Source of the DNA: Dermabacter hominis NBRC 106157
Lineage (GTDB): Bacteria > Actinomycetota > Actinomycetes > Actinomycetales > Dermabacteraceae
Length of the DNA stretch: 64,000 bases
Reading direction: 5' to 3'
NCBI RefSeq assembly: GCF_001570785.1
Contig: NZ_BCSI01000001.1
Coordinates: forward strand, 310,001 to 374,000
Shown: positions 51,869-63,758 of the stretch, one piece after another
How positions within the stretch are numbered: the stretch's first letter is position 1
Layout: every line of letters starts with the position of its first letter
The notes under the pieces: model-generated
Database searches by the model: none
What the model was told of the DNA's origin: nothing
What the model saw: only the letters and a program-made list of their open reading frames with translations
Position numbers and translations under genes: made by a program

Positions 51869-51979
51869 GCGTGCGAGAGCATCCCGCTTTCTGGCAACGG
51901 TCAGATGGCGGCTCTACTGTACGAGGCGTAGCAGGGCCGCATGTCGCGGCCGGACATAGCGATGAAAGAAGGATTGACA

Positions 51980-52474
51980 ATGGCAGAAGTCACCATTGAA
52001 GGCGCGACCGTGTCGACGAACGGGGAGCTCCCCAAGGTTGGCGATCAGCTTCCCGCGTTCACCCTTGCAGACGCCGAGCTGAAAGATGTCACTCTTGACG
52101 ACTTCGCCGGCAAGCGCATTGTGCTGAACATTTTCCCTTCGGTTGACACGCCCACGTGCCAGGCGCAGCTGCGCACGTTCAACAAGCAGGCGTCCTCGCT
52201 CGACAACACCGTCGTGATCGGTGTGTCGGTGGACCTTCCGTTCGCGCAGGAGCGTTTCTGCGGCGCGGAGGGCCTCGATGACGTCCACACGTTCTCGGCT
52301 TTCCGTTCGAGCTTCGGCAAGGACTACGGCGTCGTGCTGTCCGACGGCGAGTTCGCCGGCCTGTTCGCTCGTGCCGTGCTTGTTGCCGACGAAACCGGCA
52401 AGGTTGTGCACTCGCAGCTCGTGCCGAGTGTCGATGACGAGCCCGACTACGAGGCTGCACTCGCGGCTCTCTGA
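51980..52474 (+). CDS. tpx: Thiol peroxidase Tpx
   Basis: A 164-residue atypical 2-Cys peroxiredoxin. The peroxidatic Cys60 is in FPSVDTPTCQAQLRTFN (DTxxC) and the resolving Cys94 in DLPFAQERFCGAEGLDDVHT, both at the usual Tpx positions. The ATG at 51980 is preferred over an upstream GTG because AAAGAAGGATTG lies just before it. It reduces peroxides in the cytoplasm with electrons from thioredoxin. A compact terminator follows. Confidence 0.95.
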   Translation: MAEVTIEGATVSTNGELPKVGDQLPAFTLADAELKDVTLDDFAGKRIVLNIFPSVDTPTCQAQLRTFNKQASSLDNTVVIGVSVDLPFAQERFCGAEGLDDVHTFSAFRSSFGKDYGVVLSDGEFAGLFARAVLVADETGKVVHSQLVPSVDDEPDYEAALAAL

Positions 52475-52489
52475 TTTCGCGACAGTACG

Positions 52490-52520
52490 AAAACGCCCCG
52501 GTGTGTGCCGGGGCGCTTTC
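52490..52520 (+). terminator. Rho-independent terminator after tpx
   Basis: CGCCCCGG-TGTGTG-CCGGGGCG, flanked by AAAA on the left and CTTTC on the right, about 20 bases after the tpx stop. Confidence 0.8.
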
Positions 52521-52625
52521 GTATGTGGGGCTGATAGCCGCTGTACGGCCTTACGGATTCGTGAGCCACGAGACAGCCTTAACGGTTTCTTGACCCATGG
52601 GGCCGGGTTAGACTCGTCGCTCGTG

Positions 52626-54536
52626 ATGACAACTCACGCCCGTTCACAAGGTATTTTTGCACTGTCCGTCGCCGCCCTCGGCGTTGTTTTCGGAGACATC
52701 GGCACTTCGCCGATTTACGCATTCCAAGCGCTTTTCACAGAGGCCGACGGCCACCCGCTTCCCCCTGATCCCCAGCATATTTTTGGTGCGTTGTCCCTCG
52801 TGCTGTGGGCAGTCACCTTCACGGTCTCCATTAAGTACGTAGGTGTGCTCCTTCGTGCCGATAACGACGGTGAGGGAGGCGAGCTCTCGCTCACGGCGCT
52901 TCTGACATCCGTCCTGTCGAGCGCGCGCACGCGAAGTTTGCTCGGCGTGGTGATGGTGCTCGGGATGTGCGCGGCGGGTTTGTTTTACGGCGATTCGCTC
53001 ATCACCCCGGCCATCTCAATCCTGTCGGCTGTGGAGGGGCTCGAAGAGGCGTCTCCCGCCCTCGGCCCGCTCGTCGTGCCAATCGCGCTCGCGCTTGTGC
53101 TTGCCCTGTTCAGCATTCAGCGGTGGGGAACGGGCGTCGTGGGCCGCGCGTTCGGGCCCGTCATGATCGTGTGGTTCCTTGTGATCGCGACCTTCGGCGT
53201 GCTGTCGATCGTCAAGACTCCGGAAATCATCGGGGCGCTTTCCCCGCATCATGCTCTCGGCTTTATCGTGACGGAACCGCTCTTGGCATTTTTCGCGCTC
53301 GGCGCTGTTGTGCTGACGGTGACGGGAGCAGAGGCCCTGTATGCGGATATGGGGCACTTTGGTCGAGGACCGATCGCGAGGGCATGGTTCGCGCTCGTCT
53401 TCCCGTGCCTCGCACTTAACTATCTGGGGCAGGGGGCGCTCGTTCTGCGCGAACGCAGTGCGAGCCACCCGTTCTACGATCTTGTCCCGCACAACCTTCA
53501 GTTCCCCGTGGTGATTCTTGCGACCCTCGCGACGATCATTGCGTCGCAGGCCGTGATCGCGGGGGCGTTCAGCGTGTCGATGCAGGCCCAGCGGTTGGGG
53601 CTGCTTCCGCGCCTCACGCATACGTACACGAGCGAACACAAGGGGCAGGTGTATGTGCCCGGTGTGAACTGGCTACTGTGCGTGGGGGCACTCGTGCTCA
53701 TCCTTGCCTTCCGCTCCTCGCAGGGGCTCTCGAGCGCGTACGGCATCGCCGTGTCGGGATCGTTCCTCCTCTCGACTGCTCTCCTGTTCCTCTACCTCCG
53801 CTACGTGCGAAAGTGGGCACTGTGGAAGGTGATCGTCGTGGCCGCGTTCTTTGCGAGCGCCGAGCTCTTCCTATTTGCGGCCAACGCCGCGAAAGTGTTC
53901 ACGGGAGGGTGGATTCCCCTCGTCGTATCGGCGCTGTGCATCGCGACGATGCACGTGTGGCGCTTTGGCGCCGATCGCCTTCGTGAGCGCCGCCGGGACC
54001 TGTGCGGAACGTGGGAGGAATTCGTGGCGCGCACGGAAAAGAAGCAGCTCCAAAAGCTCCCGGGAACCGTCGTGTACCTCCACCAGGATGTCCATACGCC
54101 GCCGCTCGCGCTTCTCACGCAAACGCGCGTGAATCGCGCCATCCACTCTCGCGTCGTGATTGCCGAGGTGACGACCGAGCCTGTTCCACGCGTGAACGCG
54201 GAAGATCGCATCAAGGTCCTGGACGTCCCGGGCGTGCCCGACGGCGTCGAATGCGTGAACGTCCACTTCGGCTTCAAGGAACACCTGGATGTGCCGAAAG
54301 CGATGCGTCTTCTCGCCTCGTGTCCCGACACGAGCGAGCGTTGGAGCAATCAGCGTCTGAAGTCCACGTGGTTCGTGACAGCGCGCGCCAACCTTGTGCT
54401 TGCGCCTGCGACGTTCCTGACGCTCGTCGCGAAGAAAGTGTTCCGCGTGATGTTCAAGAACCAGGCACGCGCAAGCGACCACTTCCATTTGCCGGTCGCA
54501 CGTTCGATGGGCGTCGAGACCGACCTGCGCTTCTAG
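52626..54536 (+). CDS. kup: Kup-family potassium uptake protein
   Basis: A 636-residue transporter with about 12 membrane helices in the first 440 residues and a hydrophilic C-terminal domain. GVVFGDIGTSPIYAFQALFT is the KUP signature; RADNDGEGGELSLTALLTSV and ARSMGVETDLRF-type ends agree. ATG 52626 (with GTG 52623) starts the normal N-terminus. It imports K+ with H+. It is convergent with icd. Confidence 0.93.
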   Translation: MTTHARSQGIFALSVAALGVVFGDIGTSPIYAFQALFTEADGHPLPPDPQHIFGALSLVLWAVTFTVSIKYVGVLLRADNDGEGGELSLTALLTSVLSSARTRSLLGVVMVLGMCAAGLFYGDSLITPAISILSAVEGLEEASPALGPLVVPIALALVLALFSIQRWGTGVVGRAFGPVMIVWFLVIATFGVLSIVKTPEIIGALSPHHALGFIVTEPLLAFFALGAVVLTVTGAEALYADMGHFGRGPIARAWFALVFPCLALNYLGQGALVLRERSASHPFYDLVPHNLQFPVVILATLATIIASQAVIAGAFSVSMQAQRLGLLPRLTHTYTSEHKGQVYVPGVNWLLCVGALVLILAFRSSQGLSSAYGIAVSGSFLLSTALLFLYLRYVRKWALWKVIVVAAFFASAELFLFAANAAKVFTGGWIPLVVSALCIATMHVWRFGADRLRERRRDLCGTWEEFVARTEKKQLQKLPGTVVYLHQDVHTPPLALLTQTRVNRAIHSRVVIAEVTTEPVPRVNAEDRIKVLDVPGVPDGVECVNVHFGFKEHLDVPKAMRLLASCPDTSERWSNQRLKSTWFVTARANLVLAPATFLTLVAKKVFRVMFKNQARASDHFHLPVARSMGVETDLRF

Positions 54537-54556
54537 AGAAGCCGGAGGCGGGCGCG

Positions 54557-56791
54557 TTAGCGCGCCGCGAGCTGGTCGATGATCGCGTTGAACGTGGCCG
54601 AGGGGCGCATAACCGCTGCTGTCGATTCAGGGTCGGGCCGGTAATAGCCACCGATCTCAGCCTTCGTGCCCTGAACCGCGAGAAGCTCACGCTCGATGTC
54701 ATCGGCAGATTGATCAAGCTCGCTCGCGACGGGCGTAAACGTGCGCGCGAGCGCACTGCTGTCGCTTTGTGACGCGAGCTCACGCGCCCAATACAGTGCG
54801 AGGAAGAAGTGCGAGCCCCGGTTGTCGGTGCCGCCGAGACGCCGCTCGGGTGACTTGCCTTCGGTGAGCAACGTTTCGGTTGCGCGCTCGAGTGCATCCG
54901 CGAGGACCTCGGCATCGTGATTGTCGTCGCGGCGTGCGAGATGCCTGAGTGATTCGGCGAGCGCGAGAAATTCCCCGAGAGAGTCCCACCGCAGGTAGTT
55001 TTCTGTCACGAGCTGTTGGACGTGTTTCGGTGCGGAGCCGCCCGCTCCCGTCTCGAAGAGCCCGCCGCCCGCCATGAGGGGAACAACCGAGAGCATCTTG
55101 GCGCTGGTGCCGAGCTCCATGATGGGGAAGAGGTCGGTCAGGTAATCGCGCAGCACGTTGCCGGTGACCGAGATCGTGTCGAGTCCGTCGCGGGTTCGCG
55201 CGAGAGTCTCCCTCATGGCCTCGACGGGGCTGAGCACGCGGATGTCGAGGCCGTCGGTGTCCTCGTCGGCGAGGGCGCGCTCGACCTTCGCCGCAATTTC
55301 GCGATCGTGTGCCCGCTCGGGGTCAAGCCAGAAGAAGGCAGGCGTTTCGCTAAGGCGCGCGCGACGCACGGCGAGCGCAACCCAGTCGCGCACGGGTGCG
55401 TCCTTCGTGTGGCATGCACGGAAAATATCGCCGGCCTGGACGGTGTGCGATGTCAGCGCCGCGTCGTGGCATCCGCACGTCGAGCGGATCTCGATTCGCC
55501 CGTCTGCGGGGGCGATGAAAGTCTTGTCGTGGCTGCCGTATTCTTCGGCTTTCTGCGCCATGAGGCCAACGTTCGGGACGGTTCCCATTCGGGACGGATC
55601 GAACGCGCCGTGGCGGCGACAGTCGTCGATCACAACCTGGTAGATGGGGGCATAGGAGCTATCGGGAATGACGGCAAGCGTGTCGTGCGGGGCACCGTCG
55701 GACCCCCACATTTTTCCGCCCGTGCGGATCATCGCGGGCATGCTCGCATCCACGATGACGTCGCTCGGCACGTGAAGATTCGTGATGCCGCGATCCGAGT
55801 CGACCATCGCGAGTTCGGGGCCCTCGGCGAGGCGGTCATTCACGAGCGTGCGAATCTCCTCGGCAGTTTCGGCACCGACCGCATCGAGGCCCGAGAGGAT
55901 CGCGCCGAGACCGTTGTTTGCCGAGAGCCCCGCGTCCTCGAGTTCTGCCCCGAAGCGTGTGAAGACCTCGGGGAAGAATGCGCGCACCGCGTGGCCGAAA
56001 ATGACGGGATCACTGACCTTCATCATCGTGGCCTTGAGGTGGAGCGAGAACAGAACGTCGCGCTCGCGGGCGTTATCGATCTGAGCGGTGAGGAATTGCT
56101 CGAGAGCGCCGATGCTCATGACGCTCGCGTCAATAATGTCGCCGTCTTCGGCGGTCACGGCGTCTTTGAGGATCGTTTCGGTTCCGTCGGCTGCGACGTG
56201 GACGATCTGGAAGGTTTTCTCGCCATGAACGACGAAGCTTCGTTCGCTCGAGCGGAAGTCGCCCTCGCTCATGGTGGCGACCTCGGTGCGCGAGTCAGTG
56301 CTCCACTCGCCCATGCGATGCGGGTGGGCCTTCGCGAAGTTCTTGACGGCGCGCGGCGCGCGGCGGTCAGAATTGCCTTCGCGGAGCACCGGATTGACGG
56401 CGGAGCCTTTGACGGCGTCGTATCGCGCGCGGATGTCGAGTTCGGCGTCGGTTTCGGGGTTATCCGGGTAGTCGGGGAGGTCGTAACCGCGTGCCTGGAG
56501 TTCGGCGATTGCGGCTTTGAGCTGCGGAGCCGAGGCCGAAATGTTGGGAAGCTTGATGATGTTCGCCTCTGCGGTGCGAGCGAGGGCGCCGAGCTCGGCG
56601 AGAGCGTCACGTTCGCGTTGGTCCTCGGGGAGGCGGTCCGCGAACGCGGCGAGGATGCGAGCGGCGAGTGAAATATCGCGGGTTTCGATGTCGACGCCGG
56701 CCTTCGAGGCGAAACCACGCACGATTGGCAGGAGCGATGCGGTCGCAAGCATGGGGGCTTCGTCGGTGATGGTGTACATGATGGCGGACAT
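54557..56791 (-). CDS. icd: NADP-dependent isocitrate dehydrogenase, monomeric type
   Basis: A 744-residue monomeric IDH, about the normal length. The N-terminus [20 protein letters not shown] and [20 protein letters not shown] are typical; [20 protein letters not shown] and [20 protein letters not shown] mark the C-terminal domains. It converts isocitrate to 2-oxoglutarate and is the main NADPH source of many actinobacteria. It is convergent with kup. Confidence 0.95.
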   Translation of the reverse strand: MSAIMYTITDEAPMLATASLLPIVRGFASKAGVDIETRDISLAARILAAFADRLPEDQRERDALAELGALARTAEANIIKLPNISASAPQLKAAIAELQARGYDLPDYPDNPETDAELDIRARYDAVKGSAVNPVLREGNSDRRAPRAVKNFAKAHPHRMGEWSTDSRTEVATMSEGDFRSSERSFVVHGEKTFQIVHVAADGTETILKDAVTAEDGDIIDASVMSIGALEQFLTAQIDNARERDVLFSLHLKATMMKVSDPVIFGHAVRAFFPEVFTRFGAELEDAGLSANNGLGAILSGLDAVGAETAEEIRTLVNDRLAEGPELAMVDSDRGITNLHVPSDVIVDASMPAMIRTGGKMWGSDGAPHDTLAVIPDSSYAPIYQVVIDDCRRHGAFDPSRMGTVPNVGLMAQKAEEYGSHDKTFIAPADGRIEIRSTCGCHDAALTSHTVQAGDIFRACHTKDAPVRDWVALAVRRARLSETPAFFWLDPERAHDREIAAKVERALADEDTDGLDIRVLSPVEAMRETLARTRDGLDTISVTGNVLRDYLTDLFPIMELGTSAKMLSVVPLMAGGGLFETGAGGSAPKHVQQLVTENYLRWDSLGEFLALAESLRHLARRDDNHDAEVLADALERATETLLTEGKSPERRLGGTDNRGSHFFLALYWARELASQSDSSALARTFTPVASELDQSADDIERELLAVQGTKAEIGGYYRPDPESTAAVMRPSATFNAIIDQLAAR

Positions 56792-56863
56792 CAGCTTCTC
56801 CTCGCGGTGATGGTCACGAACTTCTCAAACGTACCAGGCGGCGGCGGGGAGCAAACCTCGTGC

Positions 56864-57637
56864 TCAGCCGCCGAGCGCCCATAGGCTCGCCGCCATGACA
56901 AGCGCACCGATGCCACACCACGTGAGGGTTCGCGTGAGCCGAGCGTGCGTGTAGGCGAGGGGGAGGAGCTCGACCGCGCTGATTGCGATCATCACCCCTG
57001 CGATGAGGGGGGTTGCCCATTCGAGGTTTGCGGCGTGCCCCGTGGCGGTGAGGAGCCCGTAGAGCGCGAGGGCTCCGGCTGGTTCGGACAGCCCCGAGAG
57101 CGCTGTTGCGGCGATGGCCTTCGTACGTGATCCGGTTGCGTGGAGGATGGGGGCGGCGACGGCGACCCCTTCGGGGATGTTGTGCAGCGCGATCGCGCCA
57201 GCGAGCGGGAGTGCGAATGCGGTGTCCTGGAGTGCGCTCGAAAATGTCGCGAACCCCTCGGGAATGTTGTGCGCGGTGAGTGCGAGAGCCGTGATGAGGC
57301 CCGTGCGCAAAAGTGCTCGCGTATGTGAGGGGTCCGACGGTTGCGACGCCTCCCTAGCGCTCGTGACCGCGCGGCGCTCCCACGCTCGCGAGGCAAGGTC
57401 GAGGGCGCCAACAATGACGAGACCGGCGACGCAGTAAAGGGTGCTCGTGCCCGCTCCGAGCACACCGATCGAGTGGGGGAGGAGCTCGAGAGCACTGACG
57501 GTGAGCATCGCACCTGCGGCGAACGCGAGAGCCGCGCCTAGGGCCTTCGGTTCGCGGGCACGCTCACTCAAGGCTATGAGAGAGCCGAGGATCGTGGCGA
57601 GCCCGGCAATTGTGGTGAGGGCGAGCGCGGTCAGCAT
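56864..57637 (-). CDS. ZIP-family metal transporter (ZupT-like)
   Basis: A 257-residue transporter with eight membrane segments. The two metal motifs are TAHNIPEGFATFSSA and ALHNIPEGVAVAAPI (HNIPEG twice), which are the ZIP channel signature; a His/Ser-poor loop lies between helices 3 and 4. ATG 57637 is used; a Zur-like box lies immediately upstream. It imports zinc and perhaps iron or manganese. It is downstream, on the same strand, of pfkA but has its own regulator site. Confidence 0.92.
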   Translation of the reverse strand: MLTALALTTIAGLATILGSLIALSERAREPKALGAALAFAAGAMLTVSALELLPHSIGVLGAGTSTLYCVAGLVIVGALDLASRAWERRAVTSAREASQPSDPSHTRALLRTGLITALALTAHNIPEGFATFSSALQDTAFALPLAGAIALHNIPEGVAVAAPILHATGSRTKAIAATALSGLSEPAGALALYGLLTATGHAANLEWATPLIAGVMIAISAVELLPLAYTHARLTRTLTWCGIGALVMAASLWALGG

Positions 57638-57638
57638 G

Positions 57639-57655
57639 TTGAGAATTATTATCAA
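57639..57655 (-). promoter_or_regulatory. Zur-like box before the ZIP gene
   Basis: TTGATAATAATTCTCAA on the minus strand is a near-palindrome with the TGATAAT-N-ATTNTCA layout of Fur/Zur boxes. It ends one base before the start codon, so bound Zur would block transcription or translation initiation. This predicts repression by zinc. Confidence 0.65.
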
Positions 57656-57688
57656 AAAGCGGGGCTGGGGCGCAAATGCGCGGTATTC

Positions 57689-58723
57689 CTACCCAAAAAG
57701 GACGCGAACCTCGTCCCACCTGGACCTGGGCACGCGCTTCACCGAGTCGATTGCCCCGGACAGCGGCTCATTGACGATGTCGGTTCCACGCAGTGAAACC
57801 ATGCGCCCGTACCCGCCCTCGTGGATGAGGTCGATCGCGGCCATGCCAAATCGGGTCGCGAGGACGCGGTCGTACGCATTCGGTTCGCCGCCGCGCTGGA
57901 TGTGTCCGAGCACGGTCGCGCGGGTTTCGATGCCCGTGGCTTCTTCGATATAGGGGGCGAGGCGCTGGGCGACGCCGCCGAGGATCGGTCGGCCGAATTC
58001 GTCCATCTCGTAGTCCATGAAGTCTGCCGGCGCGTCCTTCGGAACGAACCCCTCGGCGACGACGACGAGTGGGGAGCGGCGCTTTGAGCGTGCAGCGCGC
58101 TGCGAAACGTACTCGCAGATTTCGTCGATCGTGAGCGGGAATTCGGGGATGCAGATGACATGCGCGCCTGCAGCCATACCCGAGTGGAGCGCGATCCAGC
58201 CGACGCTGCGCCCCATGACCTCGGCGACCATGCATCGGTGGTGGCTGTTGCCCGTCATGCGTAAGCGGTCGAGGTTCTCGGTTGCGATATCAACGGCGGT
58301 ATTGAAACCGAACGTGTAGTCCGTGGCGTCGAGGTCGTTATCCACTGTTTTCGGGACGCCGACTACGGGGATGCCGGCCTCTGCGAGGCGATTGGCCGTG
58401 AACAGTGTTCCGTCGCCACCGATAGCGATGAGGGCGTCCACATCGTGGTCCTCGAGAACTTTGCGCACGCCCTCGGCGCCGCCGCCGTCCTCGTGGAAGG
58501 GATTGACGCGCGAAGTACCGAGGATCGTTCCGCCCTGACGGCCGATGCCGCGCACAAGGCGTCGAGGGATCGGGATGAATTCGTTGTCGCGCACTCCCTT
58601 CCAGCCGTCGAGGTAGCCCACGAATTCATCTTCGTAGATGGAATCTCCCTTGAGGACTGCTCCGCGGATGACCGCGTTGAGTCCCGGGCAGTCGCCGCCA
58701 GAAGTTAGAATGCCGACCTTCAT
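57689..58723 (-). CDS. pfkA: 6-phosphofructokinase PfkA (group III type)
   Basis: A 344-residue kinase. MKVGILTSGGDCPGLNAVIR is the N-terminal motif, ALIAIGGDGTLFTANRLAE carries the phosphoryl-donor site and PKTVDNDLDATDYTFGFNTA the substrate site. GGDGT with PKTxDND (Gly104/Lys124 in the usual numbering) is the mixed pattern of actinobacterial group III enzymes, most of which use ATP. The glycolytic commitment step. It is followed on the same strand by the ZIP gene. Confidence 0.93.
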   Translation of the reverse strand: MKVGILTSGGDCPGLNAVIRGAVLKGDSIYEDEFVGYLDGWKGVRDNEFIPIPRRLVRGIGRQGGTILGTSRVNPFHEDGGGAEGVRKVLEDHDVDALIAIGGDGTLFTANRLAEAGIPVVGVPKTVDNDLDATDYTFGFNTAVDIATENLDRLRMTGNSHHRCMVAEVMGRSVGWIALHSGMAAGAHVICIPEFPLTIDEICEYVSQRAARSKRRSPLVVVAEGFVPKDAPADFMDYEMDEFGRPILGGVAQRLAPYIEEATGIETRATVLGHIQRGGEPNAYDRVLATRFGMAAIDLIHEGGYGRMVSLRGTDIVNEPLSGAIDSVKRVPRSRWDEVRVLFG

Positions 58724-58870
58724 GCCACTCTCCTTCGGTTATGTCTTGCGCCACGTCCATCCTAAGGACAAAGTCGCGGGACTTCGTGGGAGTCCCGCTA
58801 GGCGGACCGACTGCCGAGCCGCAACGGCGTTGGATTGCATAGGAGTTGTGGGGGTTACCCACTCGTCAAA

Positions 58871-58906
58871 GAAAACGGGACCCCGCCTCGGCGGGGTCCC
58901 GTTTTC
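58871..58906 (-). terminator. Terminator after pgi
   Basis: AAAACGGGACCCCGCC-TCG-GCGGGGTCCCGTTTT is a perfect long hairpin with A/T tracts on both sides, placed just after the pgi stop (and before the pfkA promoter region). Confidence 0.92.
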
Positions 58907-58919
58907 TTAAGCGCGCAAT

Positions 58920-60611
58920 TTAGGCGCGGTGCGCGCGGTAGTACTCGATGAGCTGACGGGTCGAGGAATCCTGCTCGGCGAGAACCGACTCGTCGCCCGC
59001 GACGGCGCTCGTCAACTGCTTCGCGAGCTGCTTGCCGAGCTCAACGCCCCACTGATCGAAGCTGTTGATGCCCCACACTGCGCCCTGCACGAAGGTGATG
59101 TGCTCGTACAGGGCGATCAGCTGGCCGAGGACGCTCGGAGTGAGAGCGCTCGCCATGATCGAGGTGGTCGGACGGTCGCCTGAGAATACGCGTGCGGGAA
59201 CAAGCGCGCCGGTCGTCCCCTCGGCCTCAACTTCCTCTGCGGTCTTGCCGAAGGCGAGCGCTTTGGTCTGCGCGAAGAAGTTCGCGAGGAAGAGTTCGTG
59301 GACGTCGGTATCGCCGTCCTTGAGTGCGTAGGTGGGATTAGCAAACGCAATGAAATCCGCGGGAATGAGGCGCGTGCCCTGGTGGATGAGCTGGTAGAAG
59401 GCGTGCTGACCATTCGTGCCGGGCTCGCCCCAGAAAATCTCGCCGGTCTCCGCAGTCACGGCAGAGCCGTCGTAACGCACGGACTTGCCGTTGGACTCCA
59501 TCGTGAGCTGTTGGAGGTAGGCGGGGAAGCGATGAAGGAATTGGCTGTAGGGAAGAACCGCGTGAGTCTCGGCGCCAAGGAAGTTCACGTTCCACACGTT
59601 CACGAGCCCCATGAGCAAAGGCACGTTTTCCTCGGGAGCTGCCGTGCGGAAATGCTCGTCCATCGCGTGGAAGCCGCCGAGGAACTCTTCGAAGGCCTCG
59701 GGGCCGAACACGACGGCGAGGATCGTGCCGATCGCCGAATCGACCGAGTAGCGACCGCCCACCCAGCTCCAGAACCCGAAGGCGTTCGCCGGGTCAATAC
59801 CGAATTCCTCGACCTTGTCGAGTGCGGTCGAGACGGCCACGAAGTGCTTCGCGACGGCTTCGGCATCCTGCGATTCAGCGACGCCCGCGGCGTGCAGGCC
59901 ATCGAGCAGCCACGCGCGCACGAGCTTCGCATTCGTAATCGTTTCGAGCGTCGTGAACGTCTTCGACGCAACAATCACGAGGGTTGTTTCGGGATCGAGG
60001 TCGCGCGTCGTCTCGCCCACGTCGGTCGGGTCGATGTTTGAGATGAAGCGTGCCTCAATCCCCGCATCCGCGAGCGGGCGCAGTGCCTCGTACACCATCA
60101 CGGGGCCGAGGTCGGAGCCGCCGATGCCGACGTTGATGACGGTCTCGATCTTCTTACCCGTCACGCCGGTCCACTCGCCGCTGCGAACCTTATTCGCAAA
60201 CTCATAGATGCGTTCGAGGACCTCGCGCACATCGGCATCGACATTCTGGCCGTCGACGTCGAGGGCGGGGGATGCACCCTTCGGGCGTCGAAGCGCGGTG
60301 TGCAAAACGGCGCGGTCCTCGGTCGTGTTGATGTGCGCGCCCGCGAACATCTCGTCGCGGCGCTTGCACACGCCCGTCTCGTTGGCGAGATCGAGAAGGA
60401 GTCCGACGGTTTCTTCGGATACAAGGTTCTTCGAGAGGTCAACGAACAGATCCGCCGCCTCAAAACTCAGCTTCTTAGCGCGATCGGGATCTTCGGCGAA
60501 CGCTTCGCGCAAGCCTTTGTCAAGCATGCCGTCGTGCTCTTCGAGGCGCTGCCAGGCCTCTGTGGTCGTCGGATCAACGGGGGCGGGGGAGAGATTGCTG
60601 TTTTCGCTCAT
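58920..60611 (-). CDS. pgi: Glucose-6-phosphate isomerase
   Basis: A 563-residue isomerase of normal length. [20 protein letters not shown] and [20 protein letters not shown] are the sugar-phosphate isomerase motifs; [20 protein letters not shown] is the conserved C-terminal signature. ATG 60611 gives the usual N-terminus. It interconverts glucose 6-phosphate and fructose 6-phosphate. A strong terminator follows, and typA is divergent. Confidence 0.96.
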   Translation of the reverse strand: MSENSNLSPAPVDPTTTEAWQRLEEHDGMLDKGLREAFAEDPDRAKKLSFEAADLFVDLSKNLVSEETVGLLLDLANETGVCKRRDEMFAGAHINTTEDRAVLHTALRRPKGASPALDVDGQNVDADVREVLERIYEFANKVRSGEWTGVTGKKIETVINVGIGGSDLGPVMVYEALRPLADAGIEARFISNIDPTDVGETTRDLDPETTLVIVASKTFTTLETITNAKLVRAWLLDGLHAAGVAESQDAEAVAKHFVAVSTALDKVEEFGIDPANAFGFWSWVGGRYSVDSAIGTILAVVFGPEAFEEFLGGFHAMDEHFRTAAPEENVPLLMGLVNVWNVNFLGAETHAVLPYSQFLHRFPAYLQQLTMESNGKSVRYDGSAVTAETGEIFWGEPGTNGQHAFYQLIHQGTRLIPADFIAFANPTYALKDGDTDVHELFLANFFAQTKALAFGKTAEEVEAEGTTGALVPARVFSGDRPTTSIMASALTPSVLGQLIALYEHITFVQGAVWGINSFDQWGVELGKQLAKQLTSAVAGDESVLAEQDSSTRQLIEYYRAHRA

Positions 60612-60788
60612 GTTTCCATTGTGATCCCTCACCCTGTGAGGCAGATTTCTATTCGTCCCGCGAGAAGGCTCACGCAGCCGATAAGAGGCCCGGACGCGTT
60701 ACCATGAATCGGGCGCGCGTGGGCCAGGCAAGCGTCGGACCCCCACACCTCACGAGACTTCCGCCGATCCCGAACAGATAAGGCTCCT

Positions 60789-62705
<1,917 letters not shown>

Positions 62706-62719
62706 TCGAGGGCGAGACA

Positions 62720-63196
62720 ATGAGTCACAAGGACCCCAACGAAGGCGTCATTTTCGTCGACGGTACGAGGCCCACCTCGCGCGCGACCGAGATCGTTGTG
62801 GGCGCGATCGTGGGGGTGCTCGGCGGCCTTGTCGTGATTGGGACGCACCGTATGCGCTCGACCGTCCAAGACGTGTCCGTGCCGTGGGGGCTCCTGTTTG
62901 GTTGCGCGTACGAGGTCGTCGCAACCTGCATGCTGGTCGCGCTTAGCGGGCGCAAGCTCCCACTGTTCATCGATGCTCTCGCCTTCACACTCGTGGCCGT
63001 GTATTTTTCGGGCACGTCGCTCGGGGGAGGGCTTCTCGTTCCAGCACAGATTGCGGGCGAAGCGCAGTGGCAGGGCTGGGCCGCCCAGTTCCTCGGCGTG
63101 ATCGTGCCTCTCGTGGGCGTCGCTATCGTGTGGGCCATCCAAATCAGAAACATCGCGCGCGCGAACCAGCGCGAAGAAAGGACTGTGAAGCCATGA
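62720..63196 (+). CDS. Small membrane protein, 158 residues
   Basis: A protein with four hydrophobic segments (TEIVVGAIVGVLGGLVVIG, VPWGLLFGCAYEVVATCMLV, LPLFIDALAFTLVAVYFSG, AAQFLGVIVPLVGVAIVWAI) and a short acidic N-terminus. I do not recognise the family precisely. It lies 14 bases after typA and overlaps the ferredoxin start by 4 bases, so it is almost certainly translated and co-transcribed with both. Similar small proteins occur next to typA in related actinobacteria; the function is unknown. Confidence 0.8.
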   Translation: MSHKDPNEGVIFVDGTRPTSRATEIVVGAIVGVLGGLVVIGTHRMRSTVQDVSVPWGLLFGCAYEVVATCMLVALSGRKLPLFIDALAFTLVAVYFSGTSLGGGLLVPAQIAGEAQWQGWAAQFLGVIVPLVGVAIVWAIQIRNIARANQREERTVKP

Positions 63197-63525
63197 CCTA
63201 CGTCATCGCCCTCCCGTGCGTTGATGTCAAAGACCGTGCCTGCGTTGACGAATGCCCCGTCGACTGCATCTACGAAGGCGAGCGTTCGCTGTACATTCAG
63301 CCGGACGAATGCGTCGATTGCGGTGCGTGCGAACCCGTGTGCCCCGTCGAAGCGATCTACTACGAGGACGACCTGCCCGATCAGTGGAGCGAGTACTACC
63401 GCGCGAATGTCGAGTTCTTCGACGAGCTCGGAAGCCCCGGTGGTGCGGCGAAGCTCGGCCCGCAGTCGTTTGACCACGAGGTCATCGAGAAGCTTCCCCC
63501 ACAGGAAAACCCGCTCGAGGGCTAA
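63193..63525 (+). CDS. fdxA: 7Fe ferredoxin FdxA
   Basis: A 110-residue ferredoxin. The first cluster region is CVDVKDRACVDECPVDC and the second DECVDCGACEPVCPVEAIYY, the pattern of the actinobacterial 3Fe-4S/4Fe-4S type. An acidic tail follows (WSEYYRANVEFFDELGSPGG). It carries electrons for oxidases, cytochromes P450 or reductases in the cytoplasm. ATG 63193 overlaps the upstream stop. The 233 bases after its stop, to 63758, hold no gene. Confidence 0.95.
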   Translation: MTYVIALPCVDVKDRACVDECPVDCIYEGERSLYIQPDECVDCGACEPVCPVEAIYYEDDLPDQWSEYYRANVEFFDELGSPGGAAKLGPQSFDHEVIEKLPPQENPLEG

Positions 63526-63758
63526 AACCTCGAAGCAAAAGTCCACGTGGCCTGCAGGTGAGCATCAAGTAACAGAAGGCCCAAGTTCGGCTAGCAAAGC
63601 CCGGTTTAAACGGGGTCTTTCATGACCACTGCGTGAACTCTTGACGACCTTTCGCGAGCGTGGGCGGGGGACGGGCGTAGCGGGGGCATCGGCGCGCTTA
63701 ACCTCGAGGCGTCGTCCAAATCGATGCGCCGCTTGCGCGCCAGTGGAAAGGCCACGCA

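Noticed and set aside
55016-56671. Long plus-strand open frame opposite icd
   Set aside because: Same reason: antisense of a clearly conserved enzyme, with no domain of its own.
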